This document shows, piece after piece, positions 11,181 to 21,610 of a DNA stretch of 64,000 nt; the first letter of the stretch is position 1; every line of letters starts with the position of its first letter. This DNA comes from Agapanthus africanus (lineage: Eukaryota; Streptophyta; Magnoliopsida; Asparagales; Amaryllidaceae). Below the pieces are notes generated by a model. It did no database searches and had not been told where the DNA came from. It saw only the letters and a list, made by a program, of their open reading frames with translations. Both the position numbers and the translations under genes were made by a program. The DNA is taken from assembly GCA_030015575.1 (NCBI GenBank), contig CM057339.1:701914761-701978760 (forward strand), in the 5' to 3' direction.

Positions 11181-11365
11181 GTTTAGTTGAATTGGGGGCT
11201 CGGGTTTTATGGTAATTCTTAGAATTCCCTGCTGATTTTTTTACATATTTTTAATTCAGAAAAATCCCAAAATTTAAAAAATTTCCAGAGAGGGGTCTTT
11301 TTGCGTCGTTTCGGGTTCGATCGGAGTTTTAACTTCGTAAACACATCGCCTAATGCTCTAGCTAG

Positions 11366-11377
11366 GCTCTGATACCA
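11366..11377 (-). other. Primer-binding site of A (initiator tRNA-Met type)
   Basis: TGGTATCAGAGC on the minus strand, one base from the end of the 5' LTR at 11379. Confidence 0.93.
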
Positions 11378-11378
11378 C

Positions 11379-13571
11379 TGTAGGGTTCCTAGGCACTCTT
11401 GTGAAAGTTCATAAGGCATCAAACATGCCCGGATTAAATTTTAGACGTGCCGAACAACCCAAAGCCGGGATCTTTGCTAGATTATTAGGGTTTAACATGC
11501 AAGAAGATAACTTTTATCTAAGTGTGAGGGATTACAACCTTTGTAGTCCGCTCCTTCACTTCACAAGCTCCGAGTAGAAGTCCCTTTGCCGCGATCCACG
11601 ATCTCCCGGACTCATGAGAGGCTCCACGACTCGAACGATCCATGCTAGCTCGAAGTATTCCAAATCTCCGATGATCTACCTTGAAGTTGCTACGACTCAA
11701 GCTTTCTCACTCAAAAGAGAAGAACACACTAATCCCATGGGCTAGATGAGATGAGGATGAGAGAGTAGTAATTTTGCTTTCCTTTTAAATCATTTTCTCA
11801 TTTTATTTCATCACTTAAGAAAAACTAGCAAGCTTTTTTTTTTTTTGAAGAAGGAAGAAGATGATAATGAAAAGATAATGATAATATTTCTTTTGTGATG
11901 AATAGAATATAATCTATATGATTGAATTGTAAACCATGGTCAAGGATGAGTGGCTAGGATTGTGTAGAGAATAAACTAGAGTTAGGGTTTGGTTGGGTTA
12001 AAAATGTGTCATCCAAAAAGATCTTAAGAATGACAAAAGAAAAAGCTTCTAGAAGGTGCATGAAGCTACTAACCCAAATCAAACCCTAATCTCAATTAAT
12101 CATCCTTAAACATGTTTAACAATTAATCATATCATGTCACAATAATATATATCACATATATATTATATATTTGCAACAAAAGAAAATAATACAATTAACA
12201 TATATCGCATATATATCAATGTATCATCCACTGAGAAAATGAAATCATAAAGCGAGCCAATATTAGATAATGTAATACAATATATCATATATATTATTAT
12301 ACATTAAATCATCGAATCAACACTTGATTCGACGATCCGGCTATATCGAATATTACCGACTAATATATCATGTACCGATTCATCGAATCAACACTTGATC
12401 CGATGACCCGGTTCATATCCATATATCGCGAGAATATAATACGGTATCCCATATCGCATTATTCTCGTTCCTGCGCATATCACATATGTGCCACTACTCC
12501 GTTTCGCCTGAGTCAAGAAACCTCTGTGTAGGACTCTAAAGAATCGTCAATACGCCGGTAGCAGGTGATGATCATATCAAACACCCACAAGCTGCAAGCG
12601 GTCAGCTAAACGTAACAGCCACCCAGGTATTGAGCGATCAGAAGATCAACAAGCTAGCCTGTGCGTTCTCCTGTGAATCCAACCAGCAACACTCCCGTAC
12701 AGTCCGGTCTGTTCGTCTGATATGTCGCATATCAAGTCTAGGGGTGGTATACGTCAGACCCCAGTAACCGATAAGTCGTGTCGATGTATGGCTCATAACG
12801 GGTCGAGAAACTACTAGTAACACTTACCAGTAAATCTCCATATCAGCCCTGGCCAGGGACTTCCAGTTATAGCCAATCGAACACAGCACAACATCAACTC
12901 CCTATACCGGGAGAGACGAATCCCCTCCTATCGCTCATTGCCTCCATGTGATTCGGGACTGTACCCAAAAGCCACCGTTTTGCACGCTCCCTTGGACGTG
13001 GTAAGGTGGAAATCAAAGCACAGTGGGAATCACACAAGACTCCATGACGATCTCGGGTCTACAGACTACCCTGTACCAGTGTCACCGGAGAACTGCCATC
13101 TGACGTGTGGTATATCACCATCTGGGAGTTCTCGGCGAGTCCGTCCAGTGTACCCAGTCTCCACTGAGCACCCGTACACCATCTCTGATGTCTAACATCG
13201 ATGGATATGGGATCATCCATCGCCCATCATATGGGTCAAGATGCGTATACGCTAGTCTACTCTGGTGTATCGATGCCCTGTCTCGATATACCCTCGACTA
13301 GGAACAGTTATAGGATGTACTCATCGACTACCGCGGCCCCACTAGTATGATCTCATCATAGTCCCAGTAGTCGAGTACAGATCCTAAGGGCTTTATCAAC
13401 ATGTGAGAGTAAAACAGTAAACCAATACAAGTCAACATGTTAAGATAAAGTGAAACCAAATAGCATACTATCATGACGAGCAAGAAAGTCATCTCTATAT
13501 ATAACCAAGCATCCATTATAATATACATCATATGTACAACAATGGCCTCTAGGGCATATACATAACTAACA
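11379..13571 (-). repeat. 5' LTR of A
   Basis: 2193 bp, direct copy of 3234-5429 at about 99% identity. Its right edge is followed by the AAAAC target duplication at 13572-13576, after which the LTR of D resumes. Confidence 0.95.
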
Positions 13572-13866
13572 AAAACTCAAAAGGAAACTCAAAATCATCA
13601 AGAAACCACATAATAATACAACGCGCAGCTCTAAGGTCGAAAAAATAAACAACTGGTCTTCTAAGATTAATAAATATACAAGTCTGGTTTTCTAAGTCTA
13701 ATAAATAATACAGTCTGGTTGATAGAGTTACTTGATACAACTGAATAAATAAAGTACAATGGTGGTCACGATGCGAGTGAACCCACCTACTAAAGCAATC
13801 ACTGGAATGAAGTAATGTGCCAGCAAAGCCGCCAAGGAAAACCTGTACGGCAAAACCTGCAAGAAA

Positions 13867-13897
13867 CTGTGGCACAACGGGGGTGAGTTGCCAACTC
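13867..13897 (-). other. 31-bp word identical in the LTRs of D and C
   Basis: Same 31 bases at 46641-46671 in C although the surrounding LTR sequence is strongly diverged. On the minus strand it opens with GAGTTG-G-CAACTC, which can fold on itself. It lies in a 116-codon minus frame here (13549-13899), but that frame is not kept in C, so selection on RNA or DNA is more likely than on protein. Confidence 0.6.
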
Positions 13898-15320
13898 ATG
13901 AGTAGAAAACATCACCGAGCAGAAATCGTATGTATGACTCAATCCTAAGTCATACGATCATAATATATCTTCAAAATGATAATATAACCTGAAACGTCTG
14001 CTAATATCCAGGGTAAACATCTGTACATAAGTGTAATACCAAGTGCTCGTGTCAGTGCCTCAGGTAGCAATAAATCATGAATATGATGTATGAATGCATC
14101 GAAATGAAAACAGAATACATCATGAATGGAAAACTGTTCTCATAAAATAGTGAGATTTCAGTATATTAAAATCGAGGTATCATCAATGAAATCAACATAA
14201 ATCAGTGTCTAGCATCGACATAAAAATATATCTCAATATCTCAGGCTCCGGCTATACGGACAGGCTTGTATCATCAAATCTTAATATCTAGGGCTCCGGC
14301 TATCCGGACTGGCCCATATCATCAAATCTCAAGACCACGTCGGCATCCTCCGGATATCCGGTGCGTCACAATAAAATCACCGGTCAGTAGTGCTCCCCTG
14401 TCTCAGACTCAACGCCATCATCTGCGACATTCTCGTCCCGAGGTACCGCAACGGGTCCACCATGCACCCACAGACGGTTCCTCCTCCTCCTCAAATCAGG
14501 TGTATGATATCTCTCAAGAGCCGAGAAAACTCATGGTGGACGTATCTCAATTCATATCAGGAGAATACCGAAATTTTCTATTTTTTGAAAATGATAATCA
14601 GTTTATAAATCTTTGCGGTTTCACCAAATCCAGAAATCTCATGGAAATCCGAAATAACAATCCCAAGAGTAAATAATACTGAATACTGGGCTCCGGCAAT
14701 CCGGACTGGCCCTATAATATTGCATGACAATGAATATATGAATGCATCTGATATAAAGCAAAGAATGCAATAGTTAAACTAGCATATGAAAGCAAAAATA
14801 TATAGGAACTATCAGCTAGCAAACTATGTCAATGAAATAATGTTCTCTAAAGTGTACGTGACATAGCAATTACCGAAGAAGATGTGTGTGAGCCGGCAAG
14901 CGAGTGTACGTGGAGCATACGCATCATCGGTAATAGTGTTGGTGTCCTAACAATAGGTTTCATCATTATTAACGAAAATACATATAAGCATGCAATGCAA
15001 TGCGAACACCAGAATAAATGGCAAATGAATAGTAAATGCGGCAATAAAGAAATAAACATTCCTATATACAAGTCATACAGTTTGGTATCTGAAATCGCAT
15101 GAATCGTGGTGTTTAGAAAATAGGGCTACGGTGTTTTTATGAAAAAGTACATCCTTTGAAATATCTGTAGTATCCCTTGGTCTGTCTTTAAAATACTCAC
15201 GATTCGTTAGTTTTGGAAATAAGTATGGCTCATGCTCATTCTAACATCTACTAAGTAACTACAGGACTAAACTAACAGACTAGTTGAAAGGGTAAGGAAA
15301 TCCACCTAAATCTGAGTCGA

Positions 15321-15343
15321 TCTCTCCCTCTCTCTCTCTCTCT

Positions 15344-15391
<48 letters not shown>

Positions 15392-15628
15392 GGTGATCTC
15401 GTCTCAATAGTATCGCGTACGATACAATATATATATCATATGACATTCTCGAGTCAAGAGTGCGGATCTATCATCATAATTATATCTCGTACGGTAAATC
15501 CATCGTATGGCATCCCAAATCAGGGTACAGGTCAATATCACGTTTATCATATTATTCAACCGGTATCTTTATCATCATATATCATGAACTGGGGTACTGA
15601 TCTATGTTTAGTACAATACTGATACCTT

Positions 15629-15659
<31 letters not shown>

Positions 15660-15668
15660 CATATATAT

Positions 15669-15699
<31 letters not shown>

Positions 15700-15934
15700 T
15701 GCGTGTGTATGAAAACACATCGCCTAAAAATCCGCTATAATATCATATCGTATCTCATAATACGAACCAAATCACATCACCGATCTCATGGCATCATGCC
15801 CAATCACATCGACTCGTCTTTAAGTACCATATACTATCCTCATCATCCAAGTATATGTATACGTATATACACACACACACACACATACATAATCCCATAC
15901 CTACGTATGTGTGTGTGTGTGTGTGTGTGTGTAT
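15321..15934. repeat. Cluster of CT, TA, CATA, CA and GT microsatellites in the D LTR
   Basis: Simple repeats at 15321-15388, 15630-15705, 15866-15884 and 15906-15934. Open frames across them are low-complexity artefacts. Confidence 0.9.
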
Positions 15935-17711
15935 ACATATATATACATATCCCTATATACGTACAAGAAATAAAATGTATGCGTGTATGTGTGCGTGTAT
16001 GCAAATCACTACTCTAGGGTTCGCGACTAAGAAACTAACTAAATGCGTTTTCCTACAAGTATGCTAAAACTATCCCAAAATCACCTAGTATTTCTTACTA
16101 AGTATACACATCTCATAACACATAATTATATATATATATATATATTATAACGCATTCGCGTTCTATACTACGAAACTGCAGGGGTGCTATACGCCATCCA
16201 CCCGACTTCCCCCGTAGATATATATCTACTCACCTTGATCCTCGCTTGCCGAAGTCGATGTCGCCTTGCCCTTTCTTGTCATACCGAAGTTCACGCGGAG
16301 GTACCTACATGTCATAACACATCGTATCGCATTAAAATCCAATTCGCAATAGAAACGACACACGAATCACTCATAGGTTAAAACCTATGGTCTACGCATA
16401 CGAAAACAAATCATAAATCCCTCGTCATTGACGTACAAACGTCCGACGATCGAATAAAATACCAAATACTAAAACCAAGAATTCAAAATACGTAAAACAT
16501 AACCCTAACAGCAACTCAAGAATTCACTCCCAGATTCTCTCTCGGGTAAAATAGGGATACACGAACGGTACTGGGGTGATATATAGGGTGTATATGAGCT
16601 ACAGAAGCAACCTAGACACTAAACTCCAAAATGTGGCCAGCCAAAACCCTCTGGAATCCGGCCTCCTCGGTTTTGCATACTCAGATTGGGTTCGTACCGG
16701 TAGGGTGGCTTCCTAGTGGTCCATCTAGGTTATTGGGGTTGTTTGTTTTTCTTCTAAAAGTCTCAGGTTATCCCAGATTCCCTGCACTCACAAATTAATC
16801 ACAATCCGACATGGAAAGTTTCAAATTCAAGTTTTAGGGTTCAGTTTCAGGTTTGATCTGGGTTTCTAACACTATGGGGGAGTTTAAGGTCACCACTAAG
16901 CTCAATAGCACCAACACAACTCAAGAATCCCTCAAACCTCCTCTAGAAATTTTCATATCTCACAAAACTACACTAAATTGATTTTAAACTTGAATGGATG
17001 CTAAAGGAAACCAAATACTATACTAAATGTGAAAGGATTACCTTATTTGGCAACTTAAGAATTTTCTTGAGTTCCCCCAAGTCTCCAAAATCCAAACTTT
17101 CTTGGTTCAAAGTGCTTGTAATGAGCTTGTGCATACTTTTTGTGAAGTGGAGATGAAGTTTTTATGTGGTTTTGGTGATGTTATGAGGAGATAGTGGAGG
17201 GAGGAGGTGGAGGGCAGCCATGGTGAAGTGAGGAGGGAAAAATGAAGAGGAAAACAATGAAGGAGAAACCAATGACCAAGTCAACACAACCCCTCACCCT
17301 CTCTTCTCTCTCATGCCCATCCCTCATTCTTTATTCCTTTTCTTTTCTTTTCTAATCTTTTCTCTTCTCATTTTAAAACCAAACCAAGCATGAAGAAATA
17401 AAGAAAAGACATGGTAGAAAAGTGTAACAATGTGAAAAATGAGTTGGTACATGTCATATGCACAAAACAAGCTTAATGCACGATTAGTGATATTTAATCG
17501 CGATTAGCGTTAAAATGGAATATAATTAATCATAAGAATTATAATTTGCTTAAATCAAATAAAACACCCCCATTTCAGAAATTCCTATAATTTTCCAAAT
17601 ATTTCCCAATTTATTGGAAATTAATTGTACCGCATTATCAAATATTCATAATATTTATTATTTATTTATAAAAATTCCCAAAAATAATATTTGTTTTTCT
17701 TAAATGTTACA

Positions 17712-18361
17712 GTTTTGGCCTTGAGCATTGATTCATGGTACATACACTTGGTGACTCATGGTCTTGGGTCATGTGTTGATTCATTTTGTCAAGGCTAGGA
17801 TATTTTGTTCTGTGATATTTTGTGAGGAGGCAGATCATTTTTGAGTGGGGAATTTTCTCTAGTTGCTCACTCACAAAAGATCACACTTCACTCATCTTTC
17901 TTCACTTGCTTTTTCTTGAGCTCACACTCTTCACCCATGTGCATCTTCTTCAACCTCCATCCATACCCTATCATGAGTTGAAAATCCTTGGGTGTTTTGA
18001 GACAAAGTACTCACACACTATCTCTACTTCATCTTGGATATCTAGGCTAGCAAACTTGATACTCGAGTTGCTTCGGTTTTGAGGAGGAAGCCCGTATTAC
18101 AAACCCTCGACGTGGATCTTCTTCGATGTGGGGAGACCAGAGATCAAACTTGATCGGGGAAGCCGCGAGGAGGTTGGGACAGAGGTTGAAGACCGAAGTA
18201 TACGGATCGATCAGTATAACCTCTCTAAACTCCTTTTGTATAACTAGTATAGGGTTAATGGTATGATCCATCGATTAGGCTTCCGTTAGCGCCGGGTTTT
18301 AAAAGTTTTTGTTCCACATTTGGCCACGGATTGATGGCCGGGACGCTGCCGTAACCCAACG
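17712..18361 (+). repeat. E1: 3' part of its 5' LTR
   Basis: Begins where D ends. The first 108 bp match 54149-54251 in E1's 3' LTR at about 92% by eye. The end of the LTR (GCGCC…GCCGTAACCCAACG) aligns with the end of the 5' LTR of E2 (63460-63543). The missing left part lies beyond the window on the far side of D. Confidence 0.85.
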
Positions 18362-18374
18362 TAGTATCTGAACC
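18362..18374 (+). other. E1: decayed primer-binding site
   Basis: TAGTATCTGAACC stands where E2 has TGGTATCAGAGCC. Three changes indicate an old copy. Confidence 0.7.
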
Positions 18375-19784
18375 AACATATTAACCACATACTAGTTTGT
18401 TTAGACGATGTTAAAGTATCGAAACCGAAACAACTCCAAATCAATACCCTGAATATTCCATTCTCTGTCGAATTTTAATTGGTCTTCTAAAAATATTTAA
18501 GCAACTGCAGAAGACTATTTAGGTGAGCACTAGATTACACCCCAAATACGAGCCACTTCTACCCTATTTGACCCGGCCACATTGCATGAAAATATGAGCT
18601 GGCCGGCCATAGAGGGGACTTGGGACTTCGTATTTTGTGTGTGATCTGGTCTCTGGAATATAGGTTCAGTGGTATTGCTAGCTTAGCCCAGTTTAGATAT
18701 GGTTTTATCTAGTTGTTTGGGGCTATTCGGGGTTATTTCGAAGTCGATATTTTTAACATTGTTTAAAGTTTACAGCACATACATTTCTATCTGCGACCGT
18801 GAATATCATTAGAGCGGTATAAATTTTCTAATTGCTATAGTTCTTTTAGATGGGTTTGCGAACGTGACATTCACGTTGATATTCTGTGTTGTGCTGTATT
18901 GTTGCAGAATCATCGTGGTGGATAGCTTAGGTGCAATGTTAGTACGGTTTAGTTTTATTTGTACATTTGATATTGTAGGGCGAGCGTCCGACATGTGGAC
19001 TGCCGTCACTGCCTGCTTGTATATTATGTGTTTGGGTGCGCGACCGGATTGAGGTCGATGTCACCGTTGTACATATTCTTCTTTTCTGTACTAGGATTAG
19101 CCTGCGATAGAGTGCACGGATAGTCGGATTTTGGAAGGCAACGGGTCCGCATCTCATGGCATTGAGAAGGAGGGCGGCTCACTCTAGAATTGGTGGGCTA
19201 TTCGCCGAACTCATAGGGGGTACAGGTTGACCCAAGGTGGGGTGCCCAAGTTACTGGATTTCGTGAAGTGCCGGGTAGCTCATTCACTTTGATGAAGGGG
19301 GATGCCTTACTTCTGGTTTTAGCGGGTAACTTGCCGCACTCGTAGGGGTATAGGTTTTCATTGCACAGGCTATCCACATGACCAGGGGAATATCGGGTTT
19401 CACTTACGGCTCAAAGGAAACCCAGGGCTCCTAGATTATCTGTATTATTCTGTGATGCTTATCGCTTGTCTGTGATGTTGCATTTATCATACCTGGAGAG
19501 ATTATTATATAATGATACATATATACTAGTAGATGTTGTATATGTTTTTCACCTGCGCTAGTCCAGTCCCCGCTCTGTCGTTAGTTAAGTAACCTAACGA
19601 GTGATGACGGAACCCACTGGTGAATGCAGATGGCATATACGTACATCATATTTTCATTCTTTTCTGGTGTGTTTAATTGATGGGACTGCATTGATTTAGA
19701 TCAATGCAAGGAAAACAGACCTATTCGATGTTGTTGGAACAATTTTCAAAAAGTTGTTATTACAAGAACGTTTTCTTTTGTTTT

Positions 19785-20010
19785 GCACAGCGGTATTCGG
19801 TTTTGAATATCCGGCACCTTATTCGACGAGGTAAGAGCCGAGATCCCTTCACCGGGAGTGACCTCTTAAGCAGAAGTTTGCGTCAGGATAATAACTTCGC
19901 TATAGTCGATTACTTTTTGCTGTGAATTGCGGTATTCAGTAGGAATATCCTGCACCTCATTCTACAAGGAAAGAGCCGAGATCTCTTCACCGGGAGTGAC
20001 CTCTTTAGCA
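19785..20010 (+). other. E1: two structured leader modules
   Basis: Copy 1 has the stem TAAGAG/CTCTTA (19832-19868) and the hairpin GGTATTC/GAATATCC. Copy 2 has AAAGAG/CTCTTT (19970-20006) and GGTATTC/GAATATCC. Both keep the loop words CCGAGATC and CACCGGGAGTGAC found in A and B. Confidence 0.65.
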
Positions 20011-20147
20011 AAGGCTATCGCCACTATATATTTGTAAAAAGCTATCCAGTTCCTTCAACGATATCAAGTTCATTACGTCAAAGGATTTTCGCCAAAAACC
20101 ATTCGTAGCCCTTCGTCATTTCAGACGGATAGCACTTAGTATTCATG

Positions 20148-20368
20148 CTATATTTGTTGGCCTTCATCAAGGCATAGTGTATGGTAGCTGCTTGTTACCT
20201 TTCTGTTGCATAGATAGATGTGTTGGTTTAGGACAGTCGTACAGGCTTGTTGGCCTTCGTCAAGGGCGAGTACGGGTGGGTTCAAATTAACCTGGACAAT
20301 GACGGGTAGAACTTGACATGTGACTTATGATTTGTGACTTATGATTTGTTGGCCTTCGTCAAGGTCAT
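20148..20368 (+). other. E1: three tandem hairpins, loop TTGGCCTTCRT
   Basis: Arms CTAT/ATAG (20148-20177), CGTAC/GTACG (20238-20274) and ATGA/TCAT (20341-20368) flank the conserved TTG-loop-CAAG. The arms differ from those of A and B yet still pair. Confidence 0.65.
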
Positions 20369-20788
20369 TAGAGCATGGGGTAAAAATCACATCGGGAGTT
20401 TCAAACATATAGGAAACTTGCCGGGCATGCGCATACCTTCTGAAGTATGATAACGTGAGTTGATTCCATCAAGTTATCATGCGATGATAGTTGGATCCCG
20501 ATACCCACTGATGAGTTGGTTTACCCCTCGGGTGATTTTAGATGATCCCGACTAATTCTTCTTTCAGGTTTGGAGGAGAATTTGAGGATACAGTGGGAGA
20601 CATCCTGATTAGATAAAGTGATTAACTATTCCGATCTAGGTTAGAGTGCACGCAGAGTGTTTCTTTTCTCTCTCTCTCTCTCTTTGGCAGCGACATTTCC
20701 CGACCCTAGACTATAACTCGGTAACCAAGTTAACCAAACTTTCTTAAAACACTGGCTTTTGGATTGTCAAAATTGCATACTTTATTGA

Positions 20789-21610
20789 CACTCCTACTTT
20801 TACCCTTTGCTTTTATTCGGAATATTCCGTATTACTACGAAGATCCACATTTATTGGATATGCCCATCGTATAGTTACATACGAACTCGAAGAAACTTAT
20901 TTCAGATTCAAGAATGGTTTCCGGTTCTGGAGAAATTGAATAGGACTATTCAGTTGTCTTTTCCTTTTACCTTCTCTCAGGTCGTGAGGGCTCCTAGGAT
21001 TAGGAGAGGGTACACCTATTGTGCTTATTGGATAGTCTTCTTCCAAACCATAGGCAGGTGCCGAAAGGTGGGGAAGGAAGAAAACCAATTAGCCTAAGTG
21101 TGGTGTACAGAAGGTAATAAGTAAAGACAAAATAAACAGATTAGAAAGAAGGAAAAGTAAATTGCGACTCCTATCATTCACGAACAAACCACGTATTTCA
21201 CCGCCACTCCTACTTCACCTTTGGATTTCTCCAGAACACCCCGTATCACTACGAAGATCCACAGTTATTGGATAATCCATTGTACTCGAAGGAACTTGTT
21301 CCAGTTCGAGGATGGATTCTGGTTTAGGAAAAATAGAATAAGGATTATTCAGTTGTCTTTTATCTTTACCTACTCTCAGGTTGCGTGGGCTCCTAATTAT
21401 CCTATAATTAGGAGGTACACCTATTACGATTATTGGATAGTCTTCTTCCAAACCATAGGCTGGTGCCGAACGGTAGGGAAGGAAGAAAACCATTTAGCCT
21501 GAGGGTGGTGTACAGAAGGTAATGAGTAAAGACAAATAAAGGGATTTGGAGAGATGATAAGGAAATATAAGGTTATAGTCATGAATGTGGATAATGGAAG
21601 AGGCATTACT
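20789..21610 (+). repeat. E1: tandem duplication, unit about 415 bp
   Basis: 20789-21203 and 21204 to about 21610 align throughout, both opening with a CACTCCTACTT block and sharing a block around TATTGGATAGTCTTC. Identity about 80% by eye. It lies where pol's N-terminal part should be, but neither copy shows a pol motif in frame. Confidence 0.75.

Larger units (their letters stand above)
8686..11365 (-). other. Long noncoding leader of A in the place of gag
   Basis: 2.7 kb between the primer site and pol. Minus-strand open frames are all under 90 codons and none has a gag domain or zinc knuckle. The same leader, with the same order of repeats, is found in B (34829-37999) and in shorter form in E1 (18375-20788). 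From 5' to 3' in the RNA it holds a GC-rich hairpin (11180-11131), a block shared with D (10860-10700), two tandem modules (9745-9655 and 9594-9510), three tandem hairpins (9368-9157), and the acceptor-like tract. Conservation in three insertions argues that this is the family's normal structure rather than decay of a gag gene. Confidence 0.75.
3234..13571 (-). mobile_element. Element A: nearly intact Ty1/copia retrotransposon, 10.3 kb
   Basis: Both LTRs, primer-binding site, polypurine tract and a long pol are present, flanked by a perfect 5-bp target duplication AAAAC (3229-3233 and 13572-13576). Domain order protease, integrase, reverse transcriptase, RNase H is diagnostic of Ty1/copia. 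The two LTRs differ at roughly 17 sites over 2.19 kb by eye (about 99% identical), so the insertion is recent. No gag frame exists between the 5' LTR and pol; a 2.7-kb noncoding leader takes its place, as in B and E1. The element lies in the 5' LTR of D. Lineage is probably near Tork/Angela from pol wording, but this is not settled. Confidence 0.96.
1..17711 (-). mobile_element. Element D: Ty3/gypsy-type LTR retrotransposon, cut by window edge and split by element A
   Basis: The sequence ending at 49 (…AATGTTACA) recurs at 17703-17711, and each copy is preceded by the same AT-rich run. These are the two LTR ends of one element read on the minus strand. The 5' LTR starts with TGTCACGACCC at 2877 and is preceded by a primer-binding site, so the internal region is only 50-2876. 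Its LTR start, leader and a 31-bp LTR word match element C, whose gag and pol are gypsy-type; D is placed in the same broad group by inference. Element A (3234-13571) sits inside the 5' LTR. D itself lies in the 5' LTR of E1: the sequence right of 17711 matches E1's 3' LTR at about 54149. The left end and its target duplication are outside the window; the right candidate is GTTTT at 17712-17716. Confidence 0.85.
2877..17711 (-). repeat. 5' LTR of D (about 4.5 kb without the inserted A)
   Basis: Runs from TGTCACGACCC at 2877 to TTACA at 17711. Removing A and one copy of its AAAAC duplication leaves about 4.49 kb, long for a plant LTR. Features inside: a 31-bp word at 13867-13897 identical to the LTR of C; imperfect inverted repeats built on GGGCTCCGG/CCGGAC at 14242-14265, 14291-14315 and 14688-14712; CT and TA microsatellites at 15321-15388; mixed TA/CATA repeats at 15630-15705; CA and GT runs at 15866-15934; and TA at 16126-16145. 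From 16500 to 17711 I see only AT-rich LTR sequence. No gene is supported. Confidence 0.85.
18375..20788 (+). other. E1: noncoding leader with structured repeats
   Basis: Same plan as the leaders of A and B: hairpin CCGGCCA/TGGCCGG at 18573-18606, 199 nt after the primer site; two tandem modules at about 19785-19870 and 19925-20010; three hairpins at 20148-20177, 20238-20274 and 20341-20368; then a TCTCTCTCT…GCAG tract near 20660-20688. No gag frame; the longest + frames are under 75 codons. Sequence identity to A and B is much lower than between A and B, so paired changes are informative. Confidence 0.7.

Noticed and set aside
17822..18082. 86-codon + frame after D as a host gene
   Set aside because: It lies wholly in the remnant of E1's 5' LTR.
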